Shown here piece by piece: positions 7,303-16,726 of a stretch of DNA of 64,000 bases. The position numbers were made by a program, and so were the translations under genes. The DNA is from a bacterium (GTDB lineage: Bacteria > Eisenbacteria > RBG-16-71-46 > CAIMUX01). Numbering within the stretch: the first letter of the stretch is position 1; every line of letters starts with the position of its first letter. The notes beneath the pieces were generated by a model. It was not told the origin of the DNA, did no database searches, and worked only from the letters and a program-made list of their open reading frames with translations. The stretch is taken from the NCBI GenBank assembly GCA_030431975.1, contig JAUIHP010000024.1, positions 32,520-96,519 of the forward strand, in the 5' to 3' direction.

Positions 7303-8781
7303 TTAGATCGATCCGAGATCGAAGTTCTCCAGGTAGTGGCGGACCCGCTGGATGAAGAGACCTCCCAGCTTGCCGTCGATGTGACGGTGATCGTAGGAGA
7401 GACTCAGGTACATGATGTCACGCACCGCGATGGCGTCACCGACCACGACCGGACGCTTGATGATCGCGCCCACGCCGAGAATGGCCGACTGCGGCTGGTT
7501 GATAATGGGAATTCCGAAGAGGTTTCCGAAGCTTCCCATGTTCGTCACGGTAAACGTTCCGCCCGCGACCTCATCCGGCTTGAGCTGCTTTCCGCGAGCC
7601 CGCTTCGCCAGATCGTCGATGGAGCGTCCGAGGCCACGGAAGTTCATCTCTTCCGAATGCTTGATCACCGGAACGATGAGGCCGCTCTCGAGCGCCACGG
7701 CGACGCCCATGTTGATATAGCGCTTGAGCAGGATTTGCCCGTTCTCGATCGTCGAGTTGACCATCGGATAGTCGAGCAACGCCCGCACCGCCGCCTGCAC
7801 GATGAATGGCGTGTAGGTGAGTTTGAATCCGGTCTCGGATTGGAACGCCTTCTTCGACGCCTCACGGAAGCGGACGATCTGCGTCATGTCGACCTCGGTC
7901 ACCGACGCCACGTGCGGAGACGTCGCCTTCGACTTGACCATGTGATCGGCAATCAGCGTACGCATCCGGTCCATTTGCACGACCTCGACGCGGCCTTCCG
8001 GCGTGTCGAGAGTCTGGTCCGGCGTGTAGACGGGATAGGGTTCGGCCTCGGCGCGACTCGGGGCCGCGGGAGCCACATACATCGGCAGAGCGGACGCCGG
8101 CTGAGCCATGGGCGGGAGCGGCGCACCGGCTGCGGGCGCCGCGGCAGCCGCAGGAGCGCCTGCACCGGATGACGCTGCCGCCGGAGCCGATCCACGCTGC
8201 TGCAGATAGCCGAGAACATCGTCCTTGGTCACGCGGCCACCCCGTCCGGATCCGGACAGAGACTCCAGTTCTTGCAGGGAAACGCCCTCTTCGCGGGCGA
8301 TGGAACGAACGAGGGGCGAGTAGAAATTGTCGCCGACCTTACGGGGAATCTCGCCACCGTTGGCCGCCGGGGATGAATACTGACTCGATGCGGAGGCATA
8401 GGCGGGCGCGGATGACGCCGGAGCGGCTTGCGGACTGGCCGGAGCCGGTGTGGCCGGCGCGGCGGGCGCGGGCTTCTCGGCAGGTTTCTCCGCCGGTTCC
8501 GAAGGCGCCGACGCGGGCTCGGCAGAGGCAGAGGCCCCAGCCTCGGTTTCGATCACGGCCACGACATCACCGACCGGAACCACGTCGCCCTCATTCGCCT
8601 TGAGTTCGACGATCACGCCACTGGCCGGGGACGGAATCTCCGAGTCGACCTTGTCCGTCGAGATCTCGAGAATGTTCTCGTCCTTCTCCACGGAGTCACC
8701 GACTCCCTTCAGCCATTTCAGGACCGTGCCCTCGGCGATGCTTTCCCCCATCTGGGGCATGACCATATCCATCTTCGCCAC
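7303..8781 (-). CDS. Dihydrolipoamide acyltransferase (E2) of a 2-oxoacid dehydrogenase complex
   Basis: 492 residues from a GTG with GGGAGG nine bases upstream. The order is a lipoyl domain (1-80, lipoyl Lys44 in DKVD), an Ala/Pro/Ser-rich linker, a peripheral subunit-binding domain (about 130-170, SPLVRSIAREEGVSLQEL), a second Ala/Pro linker, and the catalytic acyltransferase domain ending with the active-site motif DHRHIDG near the C-terminus. E2 moves acyl groups from E1 through lipoate to CoA and forms the complex core. It lies downstream of the fused E1, with lpd and both lipoylation enzymes in the same cluster. Sequence alone does not separate branched-chain from pyruvate specificity; a branched-chain type is likelier given the E1. 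A 157-base gap to E1 shows no other gene. Confidence 0.9.
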   Translation of the reverse strand: MAKMDMVMPQMGESIAEGTVLKWLKGVGDSVEKDENILEISTDKVDSEIPSPASGVIVELKANEGDVVPVGDVVAVIETEAGASASAEPASAPSEPAEKPAEKPAPAAPATPAPASPQAAPASSAPAYASASSQYSSPAANGGEIPRKVGDNFYSPLVRSIAREEGVSLQELESLSGSGRGGRVTKDDVLGYLQQRGSAPAAASSGAGAPAAAAAPAAGAPLPPMAQPASALPMYVAPAAPSRAEAEPYPVYTPDQTLDTPEGRVEVVQMDRMRTLIADHMVKSKATSPHVASVTEVDMTQIVRFREASKKAFQSETGFKLTYTPFIVQAAVRALLDYPMVNSTIENGQILLKRYINMGVAVALESGLIVPVIKHSEEMNFRGLGRSIDDLAKRARGKQLKPDEVAGGTFTVTNMGSFGNLFGIPIINQPQSAILGVGAIIKRPVVVGDAIAVRDIMYLSLSYDHRHIDGKLGGLFIQRVRHYLENFDLGSI

Positions 8782-8938
8782 TTCGTAAGCCTCCCGAGCG
8801 CGTTGGCGCTCCTCTCGATCCGATTCGGAAACGACGCAGTCGCGTCCTTCCCTTCTTCAATGCCGTGCGCGGCCATCCGTGTCAAATCACCGGGACGATC
8901 ACGCCTGTTCTGGAATCGTGTCTAGCTGGCTGCGTTCC

Positions 8939-11008
8939 TCAATAGGCGGCCAGATCCGAGATCGCCGCGAAGACGTGACCGTCCTGCGGAAGAATCTCCG
9001 CCTCGAGAAACCAGTTGTACGGAATCGGCGTGTTCGCGCCGCCAAGGCGGCGGACCGGCGCATCCAGATACTCGAAAGCATGCTCGGTGATCTGCGCGGC
9101 CACCTCGCTGCCGAATCCACCGAAGAGCACGTCCTCGTGAGCCACCAGCGCCTTCCCGGTCTTGCGCACGCTCTCGACGACGGTCTCGGTATCGAAGGGA
9201 ACCATGGTCCGGATGTCGATGACCTCGGTGGAAATCCCCTTCTCCTTCTGCAAACGGTCGGCCGCATCGAGGGATTTCTTGACGAGTGCCCCCCAAGTCA
9301 CGACCGTCAGGTCCTCACCCTGCCGCACCACCCGTGCCTTACCCCAAGGGAGCAGGAAGTCCGCGTCCGGCTCCGGGGTGGCCGCGTGCATCTGGCGGTA
9401 CAGGCCCTTGTGCTCCAGGAAGAGATACGGATCGTCGCCCCGAATGGCGGCCTTCAGCAGCCCCTTTGCGTCCGATGCGTTGGACGGGTAGGCGACGTAG
9501 AGCCCGGGAAAGTGCGCGAACGTCGCTTCGATGTTCTGGCTGTGATAGAGCGCACCGTGGATGTACCCGCCGACGGGTATACGGGCCACGAACGGGCAGG
9601 TCCAGTTTCCGTCCGAGCGATAGCGCATCGTCGCCATCTCGTTTCGGATCTGCATCATCGCCGTCCAGACATAGTCACCGAACTGAATCTCGACGACCGG
9701 CTTGTACCCTTTGCAGGCCATTCCGATCGCGGTCCCGATGATGGAGGACTCGGCCAGAGGCGAGTTGAAGACCCGCTCTTCACCGTACTTGTTCGTGAGG
9801 CCGCGAGTCGCGGTAAATACACCGCCCTTGTTGTCCTGAATGTCCTGCCCGTAGACGACGATCTTCGGGTTCCGCTCCATCTCTTCGTCCATGGCGTGAT
9901 TGACCGCGTCGACGAGGACGATGGAGTCGGCAATCGTGCTCTTTGGCTCGAGCGAAGCGCCGGCAGGCGGTTCGTAGCTTTCGCCGGAGTAGACATGATG
10001 CTTTGCCGTCGACGCATCCGGATACGGAACCGCTTCTGCTTCTTCCGCGGTCTCGTCGACTTCCTTCTTCACTTCCGCGCGAATCTTCTCGAGATCGTCT
10101 TTGCTGTAGATCCCGCGCTTGACCAGTTCAGCTTCCAACTGCGGAATCGGATCGCGCTCTTTGTCGGCTTCGAGTTCATCGGTCGTCCGGTACTTGGCCT
10201 GGTTGTCCGACGAGGAATGCGGTAGCAGACGAACGACATCGGCCACGATGACCGTCGGGCCGTCGCCTTTCCGAGCCCGTTCGACGGCTCGTTCGGCCGC
10301 TTCGAACGACTCGACCATATTGGTTCCATCGACCTCGACACGCTCGAGGCCCTCGTAGCCCGCGCACATGTCAAAGACCGACTCGCCCGCAGTCTGCTGT
10401 TCCTTGGGAACGGAGATCGCGTAGTCGTTGTCCTCGATGAGAAAGATGACCGGAGCCTTCTCGCGTGCCGCCCAGTTCAGAGCTTCGTGAAAGTCTCCCT
10501 GACTGGTCGTCCCTTCTCCCGAGGAGACCATGACGACCTCGTCACTGCCTTCCCGTCGAATGGCCAGACCGGTTCCGACTGCTTGCAGATACTGCGTTCC
10601 GGTCGGACTCGATTGAGAGACGATCCGCAGATCCTTGTGACCGAAGTGCGAAGGCATCTGGCGTCCGCCGGAGTTCGGGTCACCTTCTTTCGAAAGGAAG
10701 CAAAGCAGCAACTCCTTCGCCGTCATTCCGAACTGAATGCAAAAGGACATTCCGCGATAGTAGGGATACGCCCAGTCCTTCCCCGATTCCATGTTCGCGG
10801 CGAGAGCGATCTGCATCGCCTCGTGACCGGAAGCTCCGATGTGGAAGAAGCTCTTTCCCTGTTTGAGAAGAATCATCATCTTCTCGTCCAGCCTGCGGGT
10901 CAGCAGCATGTTCCGGTACATCTCCTTGAGAAGATCATCCGACAACTTCGACTTCCCCTTTCCCTTCTTCTTCCCCGGCGCCGTCTTTACGGCCGACTTC
11001 GCATTCAC
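8939..11008 (-). CDS. 2-oxoacid dehydrogenase E1, alpha and beta subunits fused (branched-chain type)
   Basis: 689 residues. Residues 1 to about 340 are the E1-alpha half, with the thiamine diphosphate motif GEGTTSQGDFHEALN through EDNDYAIS. Residues from about 355 are the E1-beta half, containing PLAESSIIGTAIGMA and an ending similar to the transketolase C-terminal domain. In most bacteria the two halves are separate genes. The fused form is known in several phyla, and the GEG variant of the GDG motif occurs in that group. E1 decarboxylates the 2-oxoacid and acylates lipoate on E2. The GTG start overlaps the lipB stop by four bases (GTGA), so translation is coupled. The N-terminal 20 residues are Lys-rich and unlike the core. 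Confidence 0.88.
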   Translation of the reverse strand: MNAKSAVKTAPGKKKGKGKSKLSDDLLKEMYRNMLLTRRLDEKMMILLKQGKSFFHIGASGHEAMQIALAANMESGKDWAYPYYRGMSFCIQFGMTAKELLLCFLSKEGDPNSGGRQMPSHFGHKDLRIVSQSSPTGTQYLQAVGTGLAIRREGSDEVVMVSSGEGTTSQGDFHEALNWAAREKAPVIFLIEDNDYAISVPKEQQTAGESVFDMCAGYEGLERVEVDGTNMVESFEAAERAVERARKGDGPTVIVADVVRLLPHSSSDNQAKYRTTDELEADKERDPIPQLEAELVKRGIYSKDDLEKIRAEVKKEVDETAEEAEAVPYPDASTAKHHVYSGESYEPPAGASLEPKSTIADSIVLVDAVNHAMDEEMERNPKIVVYGQDIQDNKGGVFTATRGLTNKYGEERVFNSPLAESSIIGTAIGMACKGYKPVVEIQFGDYVWTAMMQIRNEMATMRYRSDGNWTCPFVARIPVGGYIHGALYHSQNIEATFAHFPGLYVAYPSNASDAKGLLKAAIRGDDPYLFLEHKGLYRQMHAATPEPDADFLLPWGKARVVRQGEDLTVVTWGALVKKSLDAADRLQKEKGISTEVIDIRTMVPFDTETVVESVRKTGKALVAHEDVLFGGFGSEVAAQITEHAFEYLDAPVRRLGGANTPIPYNWFLEAEILPQDGHVFAAISDLAAY

Positions 11009-11763
11009 GCGTGAGCTCCCATTCTGAGGAGGCGTGCGGGCGTCTCCCCCTCGGTTGATGACAACTGTTGCAACTCGCGCTCGAGTTCAAGTTCCGTGAC
11101 GAGCTGGGCGTCTCGATCAAAGGCGTTCTCGATTTCCGGAATGAGTTTCGCTTCAACCTCGCCGCGATCGGCCGGGCGACCCAAACACTCCGTCATGGAA
11201 GTGACCGGACGTCCCGTCAGGCCACAGGGAATGATCCAGCCGAAAGGCGCAAGATCCGCGTCGACGTTGAGCGCGAATCCGTGTGTGCTGACCCAGTGGC
11301 TCAGATGAAGACCGATGGCGGCCACCTTCGCCTTCTCTACCCAGACGCCGGTGGCTTTCTCGTCCCGTCGCCCCTCGATGCCGTACGCGCCCAGGGTTCG
11401 GATGAGTACTTCTTCGATACTCCGCAGATAGGCGTGGACATCCATTTTCCACTGTCGGAGATCGAAGATCCAGTAACCGACGAGCTGGCCGGGCCCGTGG
11501 TAGGTGACGTCACCGCCCCGGTTGACGTCGACCAGTTCAACACCGCGTTTCGCGTACTCAGATTCCGAGAGCAGCAGGTTTTCCCGTCGGGCGTTGCGGC
11601 CCAGGGTCACGACCGGTTCGTGTTCGAGAAGGAGCAGGGTGTCCGAGATCCGCCCTTCGTACCGCGCCCGCCAAAGGCGCTTCTGAAGGTCCCAGAGAGG
11701 CCGATAGGACTGTCGCCCCGAGAACGAGACGACCCGAATCGGCAGTTTCTCCACTCCGCTCAC
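11005..11763 (-). CDS. lipB: Octanoyltransferase LipB
   Basis: 252 residues. LipB moves octanoate from acyl carrier protein to apo-lipoyl domains. The signature RGGDVTYHGPGQLVGY (about 82-97), the catalytic Lys146 in KVAAIG and Cys180 in IIPCGLTGRPVTSM are present. The C-terminal 35 residues extend beyond the usual domain. It sits between lpd and the E1 gene and overlaps E1 by four bases, which ties lipoylation to synthesis of the complex. Together with lipA at the end of the cluster it gives the full endogenous lipoate route. Confidence 0.93.
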   Translation of the reverse strand: MSGVEKLPIRVVSFSGRQSYRPLWDLQKRLWRARYEGRISDTLLLLEHEPVVTLGRNARRENLLLSESEYAKRGVELVDVNRGGDVTYHGPGQLVGYWIFDLRQWKMDVHAYLRSIEEVLIRTLGAYGIEGRRDEKATGVWVEKAKVAAIGLHLSHWVSTHGFALNVDADLAPFGWIIPCGLTGRPVTSMTECLGRPADRGEVEAKLIPEIENAFDRDAQLVTELELERELQQLSSTEGETPARLLRMGAHA

Positions 11764-11850
11764 GAACGTTGCACTCCTTCTTCAACCAGATGCGTTCGAC
11801 AATTCCTGTTCGACCACATGCGGTCGACGAGAAGTTTGTCGTCAGCCTGT

Positions 11851-13248
11851 CTAGAACGCGACGCTTTGATCGAACGCGATCCCCGTCGCGTCGGCCGAAG
11901 CCTCCGAGAGCGTCGGATGCGCGTGCACCGTGTCCAGAATCTCCTGGTAGGTGGCCTCGACCGTCAGGCCCAGTCCGAATTCCGCGATCATCTCCGTCGC
12001 CTCGGACCCGATGATATGTGCACCGAGCAATCCACCGTACTTGGCGTCATAGATCACCTTGACGAAGCCGTCGGTCTCACCGATCGCCAGGCTCTTCCCG
12101 CTGGCGCGGAAGGGCATCTTACCGACCTTGATTTCGATCCCGGCCTCTTTGCATGCCTCTTCCGTCATTCCAACGGAGCCCACCTGCGGCTGGCAGTAGG
12201 TACAGCCCGGAATCTTCCCGTAGTCGATCGGCGGATGATCGTGGCCGGCGATGTGTTCGACGCAGACGATGCCCTCGTGGCTTGCGACGTGAGCCAACCA
12301 TGGCGGCCCGATGACGTCACCGATGGCATAGATCCCGGGAACGTTGGTTTTGTAGGTCGTCTTGTCGACGATGATCTGGCCACGCTCGTGCTGAACGCCG
12401 ACCGTTTCCAGTCCGATGTCTTCGACGTTGCCCTGAACTCCGATGGCAACGAGGCACTTCTCGGCCTTGATCGTCTCTTTGCCCTTCGACGTTTCGACGA
12501 CCGCCTCAACACCCTTTTTCTTGGCTTTGAGCGAATCGAGTTTCGAACCCGTCAGAAGTTTGAAGCCCTTCTTCTTGTAGATGCGGGCCATTTCTTTCGA
12601 GACTTCGTGGTCTTCGACCGGGAGCAGGCGATCCTGCATCTCGACGACCGTGACCTCGGCGCCGAATGCCTGGTAGAGATAGGCGAACTCCATCCCGATG
12701 GCGCCGGCGCCGATGACCAGCAGCGATTTCGGAACCTCGGAAAGGACCATCGCCTCTTTGTAGGTCAGGATGTTCTCGCCGTCCGAGGGAGCGAACGGCA
12801 GCTGCCGAGCCCGGGCTCCCGTCGCAAGAATAATGTGATCGGCCGTCACGGTGCGCTTGTGCCCGCCGGGCTCGGTGACTTGAAGTGTGCCGGGAGCGGT
12901 CAGCTTGGCCCAACCGTCGATGACGTCGCTCTTGTACTTCTTGAGGAGGAAACCCACGCCCTTGTTGAGTTGCGCGGCGACGTCACGACTGCGTTTGACG
13001 ACCGCGGGAAAATCGAGTTTGACGCCGTCTGTCTGGATGCCCCAGAAGTCGCCGTGCTTGGTGTGCTCGTAGACCTCGGCGTTCTTGAGGAGAGCTTTGG
13101 TCGGAATGCAACCCCAGTTGAGGCAGATGCCTCCCATGTGCTGGGACTCGATGACGACCGTCTTCAGTCCGAGTTGGGCCGCCCGGATTCCCGCGACGTA
13201 GCCGCCTGGGCCGCCGCCGACGACGGCCACCTGCCAATGATCTGACAT
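11851..13248 (-). CDS. lpd: Dihydrolipoamide dehydrogenase (E3)
   Basis: 465 residues from an ATG with GGAGGT six bases upstream; a longer in-frame extension to 13389 is not part of the family. The FAD-binding GGGPGGYVAG motif is followed by the redox disulfide Cys42 and Cys47 (GGICLNWGCIPTK). The NAD-binding motif is GAGAIGMEFAY, and the C-terminal dimer interface carries HAHPTLSEA with the active-site His. E3 reoxidises dihydrolipoate using NAD+. It is the first gene of the cluster that continues with lipB, E1, E2 and lipA, all in one direction with short gaps. Confidence 0.95.
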   Translation of the reverse strand: MSDHWQVAVVGGGPGGYVAGIRAAQLGLKTVVIESQHMGGICLNWGCIPTKALLKNAEVYEHTKHGDFWGIQTDGVKLDFPAVVKRSRDVAAQLNKGVGFLLKKYKSDVIDGWAKLTAPGTLQVTEPGGHKRTVTADHIILATGARARQLPFAPSDGENILTYKEAMVLSEVPKSLLVIGAGAIGMEFAYLYQAFGAEVTVVEMQDRLLPVEDHEVSKEMARIYKKKGFKLLTGSKLDSLKAKKKGVEAVVETSKGKETIKAEKCLVAIGVQGNVEDIGLETVGVQHERGQIIVDKTTYKTNVPGIYAIGDVIGPPWLAHVASHEGIVCVEHIAGHDHPPIDYGKIPGCTYCQPQVGSVGMTEEACKEAGIEIKVGKMPFRASGKSLAIGETDGFVKVIYDAKYGGLLGAHIIGSEATEMIAEFGLGLTVEATYQEILDTVHAHPTLSEASADATGIAFDQSVAF

Positions 13249-13342
13249 TCCACCTCCGTGTTTTGGGAGCTCACGCTCTGGCACAGCCTCGCGCTTCCGG
13301 CAGGACTCCCTTCGATGCCGGTCCGACGAAGACGAGTCCCCG

Positions 13343-13371
13343 AATTTAGCACAGCCGAAGGGTCGAACCAA
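13343..13371 (-). promoter_or_regulatory. Putative promoter of the lpd-lipB-E1-E2-lipA cluster
   Basis: On the minus strand TTGGTT (13371-13366), a 17-base spacer and TAAATT (13348-13343) precede lpd by about 90 bases. Each hexamer matches consensus only partly. Confidence 0.4.
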
Positions 13372-13461
13372 GGATCGGCCCCAACCCAAACGAAGCGCAG
13401 CAAGCTCGCGAGTTCCCGGCCCGGGACAGCCAAGCGGCTGGCGGACCGTCGTTTGAAACGA

Positions 13462-14505
13462 TCAGTTCTTCTTCCGCGGAGCAACGAGGCGGGACCCGCG
13501 ACGTTTGGCGCCGAGCAGGTCGAGAGCCCGGTTCTTGAGCTGGGTCTCCATGTCCCGAACCCGAGCCGGAGTCATCCCCTCGAGGGGCACTTTTCCCCCA
13601 GCCATCATTCCGTGTCCGCCCGCCTTTCCGTCTTCAGCCACGACCTGCTGGATGATACGACCGGCGTTGGCTGTGGGAAGGTTGGTCCGGATGCTCAGGA
13701 GTAGGTCCCTCTCGAATCGCCCCATGGTCAAGGCCCAATGAACCTTCTCCATCCGGACCATGAGATCGGCGAACTGCGCCACCATGTCCGGATTGTTCAC
13801 GTCCCCGAAGCGGGTCACGGCCACATCTCCGTGAAGATGGGTTCCGGCGATGGCCTGATCGACCATTCGGAAGTAGGCGCGGGAAATCGGCGGGTTCTCG
13901 ATCTGCGAGAGCGCTTCGTTGTCGACCAGAGCGAAGAACTTGACGAAGGCCCGGGTGTCCGCCCGAGAGGCCTCACGCCCCAGATTGAGGGTCTCCGTTT
14001 TGATCGCGTAAAACATTGCGGTCGCCAAGCGGCGGTCGACCTTGACCTCGGCCGCAGTCACGTACTCGGCAAGCATGGACGCCGCCGCTCCGTAGTCTTC
14101 CCGGACGTCGTAGAAGGGGCTTTTCTTCGTCTCTTCCCGACAGGGATGGTGATCGACAACGATGGTCGGAATCACCCCCTCGGGCAGCGAGTTGTTGCCG
14201 GTCTGGGGTTGCGAATCGACAAGGGCAAACGCGTCGTAATCGGCGAGATTGATGGAGTCCAGCGGGCGAAGCGGAACTCGAAGAATCCGGGTCAGAGTCC
14301 GATTCTCGCTACGCCCGATGATGCCCGCGTAGGCAAGATCCGCCTGCAGTTTCCCGACCTTCCGAACGACTTTGGTCAGGGCCCACCCACTGGCGATGCT
14401 GTCCGGATCCGGATTGTCATGCGTCAGGACGAGGAGTCGTTTCTTGTCCTCGAGCACCTCAGCGAGCTGTCGCAATCGCCGTTCGGCACCGGAACTGGTC
14501 GTCAA
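13462..14505 (-). CDS. DHH/DHHA1 family phosphoesterase (NrnA-like)
   Basis: 347 residues. The DHH motifs are in order: HDNPDPDS (29-36), LVDSQPQ, VVDHHP, and the DHHA1-type GGHGMMAGG near the C-terminus. This architecture is found in NrnA-like enzymes that hydrolyse nanoRNAs, pAp or cyclic-dinucleotide products. The exact substrate is not clear from sequence. The start is a TTG, strongly supported by GAGGAGG about six bases upstream and by a good promoter at 14543-14572. The C-terminus is basic (KRRGSRLVAPRKKN). It is probably monocistronic. Confidence 0.82.
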   Translation of the reverse strand: MTTSSGAERRLRQLAEVLEDKKRLLVLTHDNPDPDSIASGWALTKVVRKVGKLQADLAYAGIIGRSENRTLTRILRVPLRPLDSINLADYDAFALVDSQPQTGNNSLPEGVIPTIVVDHHPCREETKKSPFYDVREDYGAAASMLAEYVTAAEVKVDRRLATAMFYAIKTETLNLGREASRADTRAFVKFFALVDNEALSQIENPPISRAYFRMVDQAIAGTHLHGDVAVTRFGDVNNPDMVAQFADLMVRMEKVHWALTMGRFERDLLLSIRTNLPTANAGRIIQQVVAEDGKAGGHGMMAGGKVPLEGMTPARVRDMETQLKNRALDLLGAKRRGSRLVAPRKKN

Positions 14506-14542
14506 GGGACGCCTCCTCGGGTGGCTGGGAACAAAACGTGGA

Positions 14543-14572
14543 ATGCTACGAACGATAAATCCGGGAGGTCAA
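14543..14572 (-). promoter_or_regulatory. Promoter of the DHH phosphoesterase gene
   Basis: On the minus strand TTGACC (14572-14567), an 18-base spacer and TAGCAT (14548-14543) lie about 40 bases before the TTG start. Both hexamers are close to sigma-70 consensus. Confidence 0.6.
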
Positions 14573-14764
14573 GGCTTTCCCACGGTCTTTCGGGAAGCGG
14601 CCAAGCCTCGGAAACAGTCGAGAGATTTTGCGAAAAACAGGACGAATGTCCTGAGTTGGACGGTGCTCGATACCAGTGGACCGTAACCCAGGAATCCGCC
14701 CACCCCGCTAGCTTGTTCTCGAGGCAGGTCTGCTGAAACTCGACGACGAGTTTTTCTCGGCCTG

Positions 14765-16726
14765 CTAGCGGCCGTGCGCCGCCCCATTCGATCCGGGATC
14801 CTTGGCCCCGTGGAATGCCGCGATCTTGGCGACCCGGGCTTCGATAGGCAACACCATCGTGACCCGCGTTCCCTCTCCCTGTCGGCTCTCGATTTGGATC
14901 CGACCTTCGTGTCTTTGGAAGATCCCCTGGGAAGCCGACAGGCCAAGCCCCCGATTTGCGGCCCCCTTGGTCGTAAAGAACGGCTCGAATGCGCGGGAAA
15001 CGGCCTCTTCGCTCATCCCTTCGCCTTCGTCCTCTACGACAACGTGGACAAAGCGCCCGACCTCCTGGGTCGTGACCCGAATGACACCGCCGCGCGGCAT
15101 CGCCTCCGCAGCATTGGTCAGGATCCGACCGAATGCGTCCTGAAGCAGAGGCCCGGCTCCCCGAACCGCCGCGACCTCCTTCAAGTCCAGATCCACTCGG
15201 ATCGGGGCCGCTCCGTTCTCGCGAACCGAACTCCAGATACTCTGCTGATAGTAGGCCACGTCGCGGATCGTCCGATTGAGATCGATCTCGACGTATCGCA
15301 GATCCATCTGCTCGCCGAAGTAGTCCTGCAGGTGCCGCACCATCTCACCGGCTTTGAGAACCGAAGCCTGAATGACTTCGAGGCTGTCGAGAAGCTTCTC
15401 CTCTTTGACTTTTCGCTGCACGAGCTGCGCCCGACCATGAATGATGGCGAGGATGTTGTTGAAGTGATGGGCAACGAGAGCGGTCATCTCACCCATCGAG
15501 CGCATCCGCTCGTTCTGCATGATCTGTTGGATGAGCGCCTTTCGCTGCGTCACGTCGACAAGCAGGAGTTCGCAGACAGCGCGGCCGTCATAAAGAACCT
15601 TGCGGCCACGAACCTCGAGGTCGATAGCGCGTCCGGAACTCGCCATGCCACTCCACTCGTCTGCGAAGGACTCTCCGTCCGGATCCAGCTCGCTCAGTTG
15701 CTTTCGTGCCTCTTCGTGAAAGTTCGGGTGCAGGATGTCCATCCAGGAAAGTTCGCCCGATTCCACCTCGGAAGCCTCACGCTCGAAAATCTCGAGGAAG
15801 GTCGCATTCGTAAAGAGGAACGTGTCCCCTTCCAAATAGCAGTAGGCGTCCGGGCTTCCCTCGACCAACAGCCGGTACATTTCGCGGGACGCCTGAAGCT
15901 CGGCCGTTCGTTCCACGACCTTGTCTTCCAGGGACGCATTGAGCTGAATGAGTTCCTTCTTCGCGGTCTCCAGTTGACCGGTTCGCTTGTCCAAAGCCGC
16001 CCCGGCGGCCTTGAAGTGCTGTGCGAGTTCGCCGATCTCGTCTCCCGCATCGACATCGAAACTCGGATCCCAGTTTCCGGTCGGCAACTGGTCTGCGGCG
16101 ACGACGAGTTCCTGTAGTGGTCTCGTGATGCGGCGTGCGAGGAACCAGGAGGCGAAACTCGCCGCGGCAACGCCGCAAAGACCAAAGACGATGAGGAGAA
16201 TGCGCGTGACGCCGAGCTGACGCGAGACCTCGCCCAGAGAAAGCCCGAGCCGAACCGTTCCCCACCTGGAACCGTCACCGGGAAGCAGGACCGGAACCAC
16301 AGCCTCCATGACCGGCAGGTCCTTGCTTCCATCGTTCCAAAGCGCAGAGTTCACGGTTGTCGTAGCCGTCGTTCGAGCGGTGGCGGAAGCCTCGTCCTCA
16401 GGATAGGTTCCCTTCCGCTCCGGCGCGCCACTGAATCCGGCGACCCTTCCTTCCTTGTCGAGGAGAACGGCGTAGATCACCTCTTCCCCGTCAACCACTC
16501 CGTCCGCGACCTGCTGCAAGGTCAGGTAGTCGTACTGAAGAAGATGTGGCCGAGCCACAGCCGCCAACACTTCTGCCATGTTGGCACTGCGACGTTCGAC
16601 ATTTCGCATCAGGGTCTGACGAAAGTAGGACTCCATCGTCAGGAAGAGCAGTGCCGTCATGCTGACAAAGAGGAGAGCGAACACCGTCGTGAAGCGATGG
16701 GACAGCTTCATTTTTCGCAGGTTCAT
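14765..16726 (-). CDS. Membrane sensor histidine kinase (HAMP-PAS-HisKA-HATPase)
   Basis: 653 residues. TM1 is at about 12-30, followed by a periplasmic domain (31-172) and TM2 at about 173-196, then HAMP. A coiled coil (about 245-285) leads to a PAS domain (about 285-395). The HisKA-type H box is VAHHFNN with phosphoacceptor His420. The ATPase domain has Asn538 (N box), DEGEGM, FFTTKG and GLGLSAS. The ATG at 16726 overlaps the stop of the upstream peptide-binding lipoprotein gene (ATGA), so I reject a longer in-frame start at 16774. No response regulator is adjacent and the kinase has no receiver domain, so its partner lies elsewhere. The coupling suggests that the binding protein feeds signal to the kinase. 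Confidence 0.88.
   Translation of the reverse strand: MNLRKMKLSHRFTTVFALLFVSMTALLFLTMESYFRQTLMRNVERRSANMAEVLAAVARPHLLQYDYLTLQQVADGVVDGEEVIYAVLLDKEGRVAGFSGAPERKGTYPEDEASATARTTATTTVNSALWNDGSKDLPVMEAVVPVLLPGDGSRWGTVRLGLSLGEVSRQLGVTRILLIVFGLCGVAAASFASWFLARRITRPLQELVVAADQLPTGNWDPSFDVDAGDEIGELAQHFKAAGAALDKRTGQLETAKKELIQLNASLEDKVVERTAELQASREMYRLLVEGSPDAYCYLEGDTFLFTNATFLEIFEREASEVESGELSWMDILHPNFHEEARKQLSELDPDGESFADEWSGMASSGRAIDLEVRGRKVLYDGRAVCELLLVDVTQRKALIQQIMQNERMRSMGEMTALVAHHFNNILAIIHGRAQLVQRKVKEEKLLDSLEVIQASVLKAGEMVRHLQDYFGEQMDLRYVEIDLNRTIRDVAYYQQSIWSSVRENGAAPIRVDLDLKEVAAVRGAGPLLQDAFGRILTNAAEAMPRGGVIRVTTQEVGRFVHVVVEDEGEGMSEEAVSRAFEPFFTTKGAANRGLGLSASQGIFQRHEGRIQIESRQGEGTRVTMVLPIEARVAKIAAFHGAKDPGSNGAAHGR

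Noticed and set aside
8879..10225. Open frame of 448 codons opposite the E1 gene
   Set aside because: Antisense shadow of a confidently identified gene, with no family resemblance or ribosome binding site.
11068..13245. Open frame of 725 codons on the + strand opposite lpd and lipB
   Set aside because: It is antisense to two genes with complete catalytic motifs. The translation has no domain resemblance and high Arg/Asp/His typical of GC-rich shadow frames.
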